From assembly GCA_026419775.2 (NCBI GenBank), contig JAOPGA020001709.1:1-64000 (forward strand): a DNA stretch of 64,000 nucleotides, in the 5' to 3' direction. This document shows, piece after piece, positions 39,801 through 49,167 of the stretch. The first letter of the stretch is position 1. Each line of letters opens with the position of its first letter. The translations under genes were made by a program, and so were the position numbers. Below the pieces are notes generated by a model, which did not search any database, was not told the DNA's origin, and worked only from the letters and a program-made list of their open reading frames with translations. This DNA is from Acrasis kona (taxonomy: Eukaryota; Heterolobosea; Eutetramitea; Acrasida; Acrasidae).

Positions 39801-42012
39801 TTTTGTGACCTTTAATCAAGTCATTAAAACACCTCCTCCACAGCAACAGCAACAACAAGAATTAGATATTCGCGTGAACGCTGAATTGTGGATCAAATGT
39901 TATTTGTTATCAGCTGAGATTTACACTCAGCAAAAGAACGATAAAGCTCTTTGCAACGTGATTGAAAATGCAACAAAATTGAGTAAATTAATCAACGAAT
40001 CAGACATGTCTCGTTATCTTACTTTGTATCAAACTATGAGCATGATGGAACAAGGTCATGATCAATCTACTTTATTACAATCCTTATCCTCGTCATCATT
40101 TAATTCCTATGAAAAGGATTTCATTTACAACGCTCAGATGATGATTGAAAGTGCACATGTTCAAGAATACTTTTCAATGTCTAGTATCAGTAAGGAATGG
40201 AAATCAATCATGAACGAAAAAACAAATTTTGAGCAAATGTACGTAAATGCAGAGCTCTTGTTGGATCGCTTCATGTACGAGAGCGGATCCACTTTTTCAG
40301 AGCTGTCCAGGACTGACGTTTCGTCAGATGGCAGTTCTTCTGCTAGAAAATCAAAAAGCAACGCTTCGCAAGTCAATTTGTACTTGAGAAGAGAACAGGC
40401 GCTGATTTTAATACAAGTAAAATTGAAAATTGGAGTGTTGAGGTCTCTGAGGGGCGATTTGGAAGGTGCAAAAGAAAAATTCATTCAAGGGCTGTTGGTT
40501 GCTGAATTATGTGCTGCGTCCTTCTCGAGTCACGCAGTCACTCAAATTCACTTTTATTTAGGGAGAGTCAATAGGCAACTGATTAATACTCCGGTCAGCA
40601 TCGAAAAGATATGGGGCTCTAAAAATTTGAGTAATAAGAAAATTGTATCTGATTTGTTTGATAGTCCTAAAATTGATTTGTCTTTTCTTAGTCCTGTGCG
40701 CTCTTTGGAGCTTTGTTTGTCCAAGTGTTATCTGAGGTGTTTCCATGACCACTCCTTGATGAGATCAAGTATGATGGAATTGGTTTATCTTTATGGCTCT
40801 AAAGTTGTAAAGGATACTGATGATTCTGCTGTAGAGGGCAGTGTTACGGCTGCTCATGTCGCTGTTGCGATGGGGTATTTGATTCATTGTGCAAAAGTGA
40901 CCGAGATGTTGCATTTAAGATTGTATAGAGGACTGGAAGCACTGTCACAGGAGGTGCCAATAATAAAAGGAAAACCACCCGTATTTATATGCGATGAGGT
41001 GGATGTTTTGACGCGTGCTAATTATTCTCTACAAGAGTCATTTACTGGTAGCGAATTATCATTTGATGAAATGATTTCTTCTAGTAGAAATGTGTTGAGG
41101 TATTATGTAGATTTGATTAGAAGATTTCATTCTTGTTCACCAAACATGTCCAATGTTTTGAATCCAAAGTTGAACGAGGTCCACAAATACTTGATGACAG
41201 AATTCGCTCCTTATGCAACCGAATGTTCATTGACTACCCTTCCAACTCCACAAAATGTGATTTCTACATACATGATCCCAAAGTCTATGGTTTGCTTACA
41301 GTTCTATACGGTTGATAATGGTTTAACACCGTTCGAAAACAATAAAGTAAATAGCCCTCGTCAAGAATATTTGTTGAAAAAAAGAAAAAAAGGAGAGGCA
41401 AACATGCCCATGCTCTCAATGTTTTATGTTGTAAAGTGCGGTGGTGCAGAAACGCCAGTGGCTGCTAGATCAAACAGTGCTGCATCAAAGAAACCACCGA
41501 CCTCACTACCTTCCGAGTTACCAGATATTGGTATGATTTCATTTGAGCAGGAGTCAATAAGATCTCTACATAATAAACTGAATAATCTACTGCATGCCAT
41601 GAATAGGCACAATGTATCAACTTTGAAGGAACATTTGGAGGAGAGACCTCCAAGTGGCAAGCCTTCCTCAAAACCTGCAAGAAGAGCGGTGGCATCCAAG
41701 ACACCATCCGAGGCATCTATAATAGTACCTGATGGCAATGTTGTGAATGAGATTCGTGGTGTGCGCGACCAAGCAGTGGACCAACTCGTCCAAACCATGT
41801 TCAATGCTGTTTCGCCATCACTACCAGTCGAGACGATTGAAGAGTTTAACAAGTCTATTAACGATGTTCGAGTGTTATTGAACGATAAACATCAAGTAGA
41901 AGCACTTGTACATCTATATAATTATTCTGCGGGCGGTTACATGTATAAATCAGATTCAACACAAGATGATCTATGTACAATGTTTCAAAAAATTATTTTT
42001 ATGTTCCATTAA
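33817..42012 (+). CDS. CFAP54: CFAP54-like axonemal central-pair protein
   Basis: About 2686 aa from exons 33817-33953, 33990-34384, 34426-35453 and 35512-42012. Introns are 36 and 41 bp plus a third whose ends are ambiguous (35454-35511, 35460-35511 or 35416-35524). The protein is helical-repeat (TPR-like) almost throughout, as in the CFAP54 family, a C1d projection component of the 9+2 central pair. A fibronectin-III-like segment encoded near 36500-36680 reads TITGLEPNTDYVFGVQNYDSVGL-style (ITGLEPNTDYVFGVQNYD) and is followed by PLPLQLCWCYLALIAF. This pairing is what I recall of CFAP54 proteins; I could not align it. A short polyglutamine run and Lys/Ser-rich linkers interrupt the solenoid. 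The stop codon overlaps AATAAA and lies 25 bp from the ataxin-3 stop. Confidence 0.78.
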
Positions 42013-42037
42013 TAAATTAAATTTGAATAAATGTTTT

Positions 42038-42781
42038 TCATGATTTGCTCATCCTTATGGCTTCCTGAATCTGCGCTTCTAGATCATCATCGTCGTCGAC
42101 CTGCTCATTATCACATAAGCTCTGCATGATTGCACGCTGAAGATCATCATCTGAATCATCCTGCACTGGTGCGGTTTGAATTATGTTTTTTGCGGGGTGG
42201 AAGAGGACATCTGCCGTTTGATCTGCATCACATGAGGGTAACACCCCATCTACTACAAATACAGTGTATCCCTCTCGTCTACACTGTTCCAAAAATAAAG
42301 ACAGATAAGTGTTACTAATGTATATTGGTTGTTGAGCAAGGGAGTTTAAATCAAACCAGTGCGATCCAAATTTTCTGAGCGTAAACCAATGTTGCTGATG
42401 GTTACAAACAAATGCTTTCGCATTGTTGTATGGTTCGCTTTTTACTTTGGCCATTGATGGGTGGTTAATGTCTGTTATCGATAAATTATAGACGTCGAGT
42501 GCGTTAGATAGGACCTGTACCGAAAAGAAACCATCATCTGAAATGTTTTCTGATCCTTTTTCTGCTTTATCTTTTTGGTAGTCACGATATTCTTGGGTAT
42601 CGACGCCCATTTCAGACATCAACTTTTCTTCTTTCTCGTCTAATGATCTTGCAATTTCCGTAAAGTCTTCCTCTGAAAGGGCTTTCTGCTGCAGCAAATT
42701 GTTTAAACAGTGTATGGCACATAATGCCGATTCTTGTTTTTCGTGATATATCAGGCTTAAGAATTCATCATTTGGGGACAT
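42038..42781 (-). CDS. ATXN3: Ataxin-3 (Josephin-domain deubiquitinase)
   Basis: Cysteine protease that trims ubiquitin chains and works with p97/VCP in protein quality control. 247 aa, single exon. The Josephin domain (1-175) has the catalytic Cys in ESALCAIHCLNNLLQ, the catalytic His in NHQQHWFTLRK and the Asn in HWFDLNSL, all at the usual spacing; the oxyanion Gln lies just before the Cys. Two ubiquitin-interacting motifs follow (DDDLQRAIMQSL and DDLEAQIQEAIRMS). There is no polyglutamine tract. The length is shorter than human ataxin-3, as in other protists. All active-site residues are intact, so activity is expected. Convergent with CFAP54. Confidence 0.95.
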   Translation of the reverse strand: MSPNDEFLSLIYHEKQESALCAIHCLNNLLQQKALSEEDFTEIARSLDEKEEKLMSEMGVDTQEYRDYQKDKAEKGSENISDDGFFSVQVLSNALDVYNLSITDINHPSMAKVKSEPYNNAKAFVCNHQQHWFTLRKFGSHWFDLNSLAQQPIYISNTYLSLFLEQCRREGYTVFVVDGVLPSCDADQTADVLFHPAKNIIQTAPVQDDSDDDLQRAIMQSLCDNEQVDDDDDLEAQIQEAIRMSKS

Positions 42782-42936
42782 GTTGAGTTTTTTGTAAATG
42801 TGGGTTGGACTGACATTAATAAATCATTTCATTGAGTTTGGACCGAGTCGTGAATTAAATTATTTGAGAACTACATCATTGGTGATATTAAGCTTGAACA
42901 CACCCAACCAAACAGAAAACACGCACGTGAGAAGCA

Positions 42937-43101
42937 ATGAGAGCAAAAACTGATTTGTTTGGGGCTCTGAAGATTCAACTCGATGACTATATTAAACAGC
43001 TCGAGATTACGATTACAGTGCGAAATATTGTTGTAGAAGAGAAGCAGAGAGTAAAGCAGGAGATAAGTGAGGAGAGATTGATGATGAACGAAAGAAGTTA
43101 G
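42937..43101 (+). CDS. Possible 54-residue helical protein
   Basis: An ATG frame reads MRAKTDLFGALKIQLDDYIK and continues as charged amphipathic helix to RLMMNERS. It begins 155 bp from the divergent ataxin-3 start. Composition (Lys, Glu, Ile, Leu in heptad-like order) is protein-like rather than random for AT-rich DNA. No family recognised. It could also be the exon of an undetected spliced gene. Confidence 0.4.
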   Translation: MRAKTDLFGALKIQLDDYIKQLEITITVRNIVVEEKQRVKQEISEERLMMNERS

Positions 43102-43161
43102 ACCAGTGAAGTGTTGAATTTTTGTAACACAACATTCTATTTACGAAGTTCGTAATTACTT

Positions 43162-43166
43162 AAAAA
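43162..43166 (-). terminator. Pol III terminator of tRNA-Gln
   Basis: Run of five T on the minus strand (AAAAA on plus), four bases after the tRNA-Gln 3' end region, the usual RNA polymerase III stop. Confidence 0.75.
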
Positions 43167-43170
43167 GGAG

Positions 43171-43256
43171 TTCTCGAACCAGGAATCGAACCTGGAGCAA
43201 CGGATGACTTCCATTTATATCAAAGTCCGCTATGTTACCAACTACACCATTCGAGA
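43171..43256 (-). tRNA. tRNA-Gln(UUG) with 14-nt intron
   Basis: Cloverleaf folded by eye. Acceptor stem TCTCGAA pairs with TTCGAGA plus discriminator A. The D arm is GTGT...ACAT with GGTA loop. The anticodon stem is GCGGA/TCCGT, with loop CTTTGA and A around anticodon TTG. The T arm is CCAGG TTCGATT CCTGG. A 14-nt insertion (TATAAATGGAAGTC, plus 43206-43219) sits after position 37, the canonical eukaryotic tRNA intron site. Loop bases C32-T33-T34 can pair with AAG three bases before the 3' splice site, giving the standard anticodon-intron pair and a 3-nt bulge. No CCA is encoded. A box and B box sequences are intact. Confidence 0.93.
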
Positions 43257-43919
43257 TCATATTACTTTTCTAGGTCAACATATAACAAATATCTTTACAA
43301 GGTAAACGACCGATCATTTTTCTTAATTTTAGAAAATATTTGCTCAAGAAAATCAAATGACAAGTGCACCTTTATGTATGATCACAATGGATGGTTGTTG
43401 AAGCTATGTTATACAAATAAATACAACCTGAGAAAATGTAGTTCGATTCTAACAATACTTTATTCTGAAATTAAAACATAGTCAAATCTTGTTAAAAACA
43501 AAGACTCTTTTTTTACATTGAGCTTGTGGAAGTACACTGTATGCTAATGATTTTGATATTGTATCACAGTGGATATAGCAGCATGTAGTGGTTATGAGCC
43601 TTTAGTGCAACAAAATTTCATCTACTCAGCTGCTCAATTACTAATTATTCGTTCACTCCAAGGTTTATAGTACTATTTACACAAAAATCCTCACTAAACA
43701 CATCACCAAGATAGCCAGTAAGATCAAATCCACTCCCAGTAGACCAATTACGTCTCATTACAATCACCGCATTAAAAATTGCCAAGAGAACAGTATAAAA
43801 TGTACATTATCCCCAAATTCCAGGATCTATAGAGAATAAATCCAGGGGTTTGATTACATAGCACTATAGACTTCCCGATCCTAATAGGATTGAGAGGTAG
43901 ATAAAAGCACTAATATTCC
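43257..43919. other. Gene-poor region
   Basis: 663 bp of AT-rich sequence between the tRNA-Gln gene and a degraded transposase-like frame. No open frame of interest, no inverted repeat noticed. Confidence 0.45.
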
Positions 43920-44165
43920 TCACCAATTTGTTGGTACAACAATCACAGAGATGTTCCCAGACCTTAATGATTGGTCAAAGTGGAATCCAGTAATGAGCTC
44001 CGCAGGCATTGGACTTGTTGTAATTTGATTAATCAGATTATACCCGCATTTGTTCCTCCATGTTTGACTCAGACACCCAAACTTCTTTATACAACCGATT
44101 GCCTGTTCAACAACGATCTCAACCGATCCAAGTACTTGATTGTAATCATTCTGGAGTGGAGTCAA
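43920..44165 (-). pseudogene. Remnant resembling the C-terminal part of a DDE (Harbinger-type) transposase
   Basis: An 81-codon frame without ATG reads YNQVLGSVEIVVEQAIGCIK, then KFGCLSQTWRNK, then a less clear tail. The pattern of an initial Asn or Tyr-Asn, valine-glutamate-rich helix, IG or FG, and K(K/R)FxxL is typical of the end of DDE superfamily endonuclease (PIF/Harbinger, HARBI1-like) transposases. Nothing upstream in frame supplies the rest, so this looks like a decayed fragment. Similarity is weak and judged by eye only. Confidence 0.35.
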
Positions 44166-44405
44166 ATCTGATCGTCAATACCCATGTGAGAGGTATTGTT
44201 TTTGTGATCATCTCTTGATTTCTTGACCTCTTCAATTGTGCTCATTGAAGCAGATGATTCCTGTGTCTGCATGTCCTCTTTTTCATCCTCGTCAAGCGCC
44301 GCTATTTCATGCACTCGTAGCCTCTTCTTTGGTACCTGCTCGGCATTATTGTCACTGTTAATTGCTTCTGTGACCTTGGTACGTTTACTTTTTCTTTTGT
44401 CAGTG
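44162..44405 (-). CDS. Possible Lys/Glu-rich C-terminal exon
   Basis: An 80-codon frame downstream of a possible acceptor (CTCTAG at 44406) reads DKRKSKRTKVTEAINS, then EQVPKKRLRVHEIAALDEDE and ends GIDDQI. Two basic clusters look like nuclear localisation signals, and the composition suggests a nuclear protein tail. No start or upstream exon could be fixed, because the tRNA-Gly gene is only about 160 bp away. The frame overlaps a competing short signal-peptide-like frame, so it stays tentative. Confidence 0.25.
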
Positions 44406-44558
44406 CTAGAGCACTAGCCTGCGAAAGTAGTAGAAGAGCGAGCAGCATTCTTTGCAGCCGTGAGTTTTAATGTATTAAAACTTTGAAACTCTTGACGATA
44501 TACGTTGCTTTACATTTGAGGTTGCCCTCACCTACCAGATTTTTATCCCTAAATTTTT

Positions 44559-44563
44559 AAAAA
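44559..44563 (-). terminator. Pol III terminator of tRNA-Gly
   Basis: Five T on the minus strand immediately after the discriminator base of tRNA-Gly. Confidence 0.8.
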
Positions 44564-44645
44564 TGCATTGACGGGGAATTTCAATTATATCGAACCCCGG
44601 TCTAGACGATGGCAACGTCCAATTCTACCACTAAACCATCAATGC
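44564..44645 (-). tRNA. tRNA-Gly(GCC) with an 11-nt insertion (putative intron) in the T-loop
   Basis: Acceptor GCATTGA pairs with TCAATGC plus discriminator A. D arm GGTTTAGTGGTAGAATT is the classic eukaryotic tRNA-Gly form. The anticodon stem GGACG/CGTCT holds loop TTGCCAT with anticodon GCC. The variable loop is AGAC. The T stem CGGGG/CCCCG is perfect, but the loop is 18 nt (TTCGATATAATTGAAATT) instead of 7. Removing 11 nt (ATAATTGAAAT, plus 44578-44588) restores the standard TTCGATT loop and a 71-nt tRNA. The insertion splits the internal B box. Everything else is intact, and a T5 terminator follows directly, so the gene looks functional if the insertion is spliced. Confidence 0.9.
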
Positions 44646-45166
44646 AATCGAATTCAAGTTTAATTATTATCGCCTGGTTATAAATTTTCAAAAAAGGTTA
44701 TCAACTTCCCATGTAAATCCTGCGCAATCGAAATAAGGGTTTATTTTCATCTCCGGTATTTTTGGCTGTGGTTGAGCATCTTGTATTTCTTTATTGTTAT
44801 TGAAATGCAGCCTCTCTAGTAGTGACCTTTTCTCTACTAGAATTGTTAAAATCAAAATTTTGACAACTTGCGTGCTACACTCACCTCTTATAACGTTAAA
44901 CTTACTTTTTACCTAGGACCAATCTTTTAATTAAGAATTTGCGTGACCGGTTGCGACATCCAAACACCAGTAAGTTATATATTCCTTAGAACTCCCCTTA
45001 CAATTAAGACATGTTAGCCGAGTGTTCATAAATATTTTGGAGATACACATATTATGCATTATCAAAATGCATGTTACAAAATTGTAGTTTACTCAACCTT
45101 TGACTGCCTGTCAATCTTTACTTCTGGAGCTTCAACTGCCATCAAAATTGTGCTCAACAAAAAGAG
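44646..45166. other. Intergenic, promoter of chromatin protein and tRNA-Gly upstream region
   Basis: 521 bp between divergently oriented tRNA-Gly and the PHD/FYR gene. AT-rich; a different-frame ATG at about 45054 overlaps the next gene start. No other element recognised. Confidence 0.45.
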
Positions 45167-48100
45167 ATGTCTGATTCTTGTAAAATACCAGAAAAAGACA
45201 CTCAATCAATTGTTCCCAACGTTATTAATTCCACACAAGCACACAAGGAAGATAGTAAGATCAATGAACTGATAGATACTCATACCATAGGCACCATTGT
45301 TAGCTCTGAAAAATTAAATCAATTTGAACCAAGTATTGAAGTGTCAACCATCTCTGAAGAAAAGGCAACCGCGCAAAATACTACCGTTGTCAGAAAAAGA
45401 AGGAAAACAAAAACGGAACAAATCGAACTTGAGGATTTTACGAGTATGAGCCAGACAGATAATGTAAACCCAAGTGGAATTGAAGAATGGAAATTCCCTG
45501 TACAAATAAGCTCTGTGTTAACATTAATTAATGCTGGGCAAATAGAGTATAAGAGGCCGGAGTTTCACACCTCTCGATACATTTATACGATTGGGTACAA
45601 GAGTGCAAGGCAATATACTTCTTACATTGATACAAACACAAAGACGACATATTATAGTGAAGTTCAGGATTCAAAGGATGGAATACAATTTATAGTAACA
45701 GCTGAAGACGACCCTGAACATGTACAACATATCGGAAGCAATCCTTCTAAATGCTGGATGGACATTATTAGAAAGACCACATCAGCCGGAAAGAAACGTT
45801 CCACACAATCAATTTCTGGACCAGAGTATTTTGGTTTTAGTAACAAAAAGATACAGCAGATCCTCCAAAGCCTACCTAATTCTGAACTCTGCGTAAATTA
45901 TATAAGAGAGAAGGAGGAAACAAAAACGCCAAAAAAGAGCACGAGAACGAAGAAAAAGAGCGAAAAAGCTTCGTCAGTGGATGACGTTTCTGCTGATCTT
46001 GACGACGAACTCTATTCACCCAAAACCAAAAAGGGTGTTGTGCTTGTGGCGAGTAGTGGTCAGTCAAAGAGAAAAAGAAGAAGTCTAACCAAGAAAGTTG
46101 TTGCTAAAGTAGAATCTGAGGAGGAAGTGGAGGAAGTGGAGGAAAATTCCGAACCTGAAGAACAAAAAGAGGTTTCTGATTTACCAAAGTCAAAGATTTC
46201 GTATTTCGAATTTGTGGGTACTAATGCAACAACTTATAAGCCAGTAAGTAGAACGCCTTCAATCCTACTAACACATTTAGTTACAATTACTTCGTACTTC
46301 GTGGCAACTACCATACGTGTTCCACACTATCCAGCTCCTTCGCGACTTGTACAGGTTCCCAACATTTACCTGCTCTCAGTTTGAGACTTCGTTAATTGAT
46401 CCTTTACATCTCAACATTGTTTGTGACTTGAGTGTGAGATTAATCAAAGGACCTTCACATCACATCGACAAGAAGTTTTTTTCACCCTCAAACTCATTTC
46501 CACTTATAGTCACACAATACAAAACAGTCAAACAATGGACAAGTGACGAAAAAGCACCTTGTTTACCAGACGATGCAGACTATGAAAGAATTACACCTTT
46601 CGATCGCCTTCTAATGCTATACTTCTTATTAGAATACAAAAATGCAAACATTAAAAGAGTTCGCGAACACCTAAAGCGTAAATGTGAAGTCGAATGTATT
46701 CGCTTCCAACCATTCGCCGAAGACAAGGACGGAAACAAACTTTTATACTTTAATGAACAATTAGGACGCATTTATCTTCAAAAAAAGACAAATGATGATG
46801 AGCTCTACACAGTAACAACAAACATTGAACAAATCAAACACATTTGCGATCAAGCAGATGATCAAGTTTCACAACACATTCGCACAGAAATCCTACCTAC
46901 TTTGGAAAACAAGAAGATTGCTTCCCCTACCAAACCAACTAAATCTCCCTCCAAATCACAAACACAAACACCTCAGCAGCGCAAGAGAGCAAATTGTAAG
47001 AGACCTTATCAATATCCACTCCCACTTCCATGCAGAACATGTATTGACTGCAACACTGAAGAATCAGATTATCACAACGATCGCAACTTGCTCACATGCA
47101 TCGTGTGCTTGGAATCACATCACGTAAATTGTTTAAATCCTCCCCTTGATTACATTCCCGATTACTATCGCTTCAATACCTGGAGTTGTGAACAATGTAA
47201 AGTTTGTGAAGTTTGTACTTTGGACGAACATGGTGACCGTTTGTTGATTTGTGAGACTTGCGATCGAGCATTCCATACTTATTGCTTATTGCCATCACTT
47301 TTTGAAATTCCTGAGCATGCATGGCACTGTCAAGATTGTTCCGGTCATGATACGAATAAATATCAATACAAGGACAGCATCGATGCCTATGTGGTCGAGA
47401 ATACAAAAAATGTTTTTTTCGATGAAGAAAACGATACTAATGACTTGGATGTAGATATGACCGTGAGTGATGGGGAGTTCGAAGAACTTCCTTTGATTGT
47501 AAAATTAAAATCATTACAAAAAGAAAAGGAAGTCGTGTTCAAATCAGAAGAATACGTGGAAAGAGTCGTCGCAAGCGAACCACTACTATTACCCGATGAG
47601 ATCAAAAAACATTCTTCGCCATCATCAGCAACCTTGTTCAATGACAGCGACGATGACGATGACGAACCATTAAGCGAAGCAGAGAAGGAGAGATTACTAC
47701 AAAACATTAAACGTCAACAATTACAATTCAAAGCATTATTAGAAAGAGATCGTCGGAACAAAATCAATCACATCAGACAAGTATTATTGGACTACATGAC
47801 CAACGAAGAGTGTATTTGCGCCCTCAAGTTAAATCATGACGACGAAAACACAATCGTAACGAAAGCATTAAGCGGCTCAAGTAGAGAATTAAGATCCTTC
47901 CATCAACAATTACGCAAAATGGTCGCTACTCATCACCACCCATTATCCGACGCACATTCACATTCAAACAACACATCACACCGTCCAGCCGATGATCAAG
48001 ATGAAGACGAAGATGACGACATTACTTACGACGATAAGGACTCTGAATACAGATTATCACCAATCAAAAAAGTCAACCGCCGCAGCACATCAAAAAAGAA

Positions 48101-49001
48101 ATCAACCAGCAGTAAGAAATCAAATGGATCTTACAAAGGAAAACATTCCGTTCGTAAATTAGCTCTCGATACCGCTCTGGGCGATACCATCAATCAAAGC
48201 GGCTGGAGCGAAATTAGAAAAGCAGCTTACAGCAAGATTGCAACGAAACCCAATAGTTACTATTATCGATTCAACGCACCCGGCGAAAAACAAATGCATG
48301 GTCATTGGTCAGATTCTGAAAAGAAATTATTTTTGGAAAGATTGAAATCTTTCGGATTAGATAGTTCCAAACCACAATGGGGTCTATTTAGCATGGAAAT
48401 ACCTGGACGCGTCGGTTACCAATGTAGTAACTTTTATCGTTCCTTAATTTCCAAAGGCGAACTCAAAGATCAACTTTATGACTTTGATAAAAATGGTCAA
48501 TTGTATTGTAAAGAAGGAAGAGGTAAAAAGAGAGCCATCGATATCGCCAATGGAGTTGGTCACGTCAAATCACGTAAAAAGAGAAGAACTACGCAAGATG
48601 AAGAATCGAACGAAGAAGCAGAAGATGACGATGACGACGAAGAGGAAGATGACGATGATGACGAAAACGAAGACGACGATGACGAAAACAATCAAGCAAA
48701 TGGAGAGAACGATGTTGTTTTTGATAAGAAACAAACTTTGAGAATGTACAGAAATCCATTGGCTGGATTTTGTGATCCGATTACCAAACAAGAAGTGGTC
48801 AATCCATACATTTCGAAATATGGTCATGTGTTGAGTTATAATACGTGGACAAAGGTGTTGAGCGAGAAGGGAAGTATGGACAAGTGTCCATTTACCAAGC
48901 AACCCTTGAGTTTGGGTGATTTGAAGAGATTGACGTTTGAGAATATTGTTTCTTATCAAGATAAGATTAAAAACAAATTGGAGAAAATCTCCAAGAATTA
49001 A
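45167..49001 (+). CDS. Multi-domain chromatin protein: FYRN/FYRC, DDT-WHIM-like, tandem PHD, SANT/Myb-like, U-box-like
   Basis: 1265 aa from exons 45167-46243 and 46281-49001 (37-bp intron, phase 0). The N-terminus is Ser/Thr/Lys-rich. The FYRN region (about 120-205) has IYTIGYKSARQYTSYID and a Cys-Trp near its end; the FYRC region (about 215-245) has GPEYFGFSNKKI. After Lys/Glu-rich linkers, a DDT/WHIM-like segment (about 452-530) has ITPFDRLLMLYFLLEY and the KDGNKLLYFNEQLGRIYL turn seen in CECR2/RSF1-type remodeler subunits. Two PHD fingers (about 607-710) follow, with CxxC/HxxC zinc ligands including LLICETCDRAFHTYC. A SANT/Myb-like helix region (about 1030-1085) begins HGHWSDSEKKLFLERLKSFG. 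An Asp/Glu-rich stretch precedes a C-terminal U-box-like domain (about 1188-1240) with FCDPITKQEVVNP and KCPFTKQPL. Likely a nuclear histone reader and scaffold, possibly an E3 ligase. Confidence 0.85.
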
Positions 49002-49167
49002 AATGTGTCAATATTTTTGAATAAATTTTTTTATTTGTTTAACTTGTGTGATTGAATTGTATGGGGTGTTTGTTGTGCAGTTGAAGAGGTGAGGGTGCGT
49101 GTGGACTTAAGGAAAGGTCCGGATTGGATTTGAAGAATTTTGTAATTAAAACTTGGTTGTGTGAAAC

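Noticed and set aside
44223-44417. Plus-strand Ser/Leu-rich frame of 64 codons
   Set aside because: It mirrors the Lys/Glu-rich minus-strand frame and lacks any domain.
44577-44594. tRNA-Gly as a simple pseudogene
   Set aside because: All other stems, the invariant bases and the terminator are perfect, and the insertion respects intron geometry. Decay would be expected to hit stems as well.
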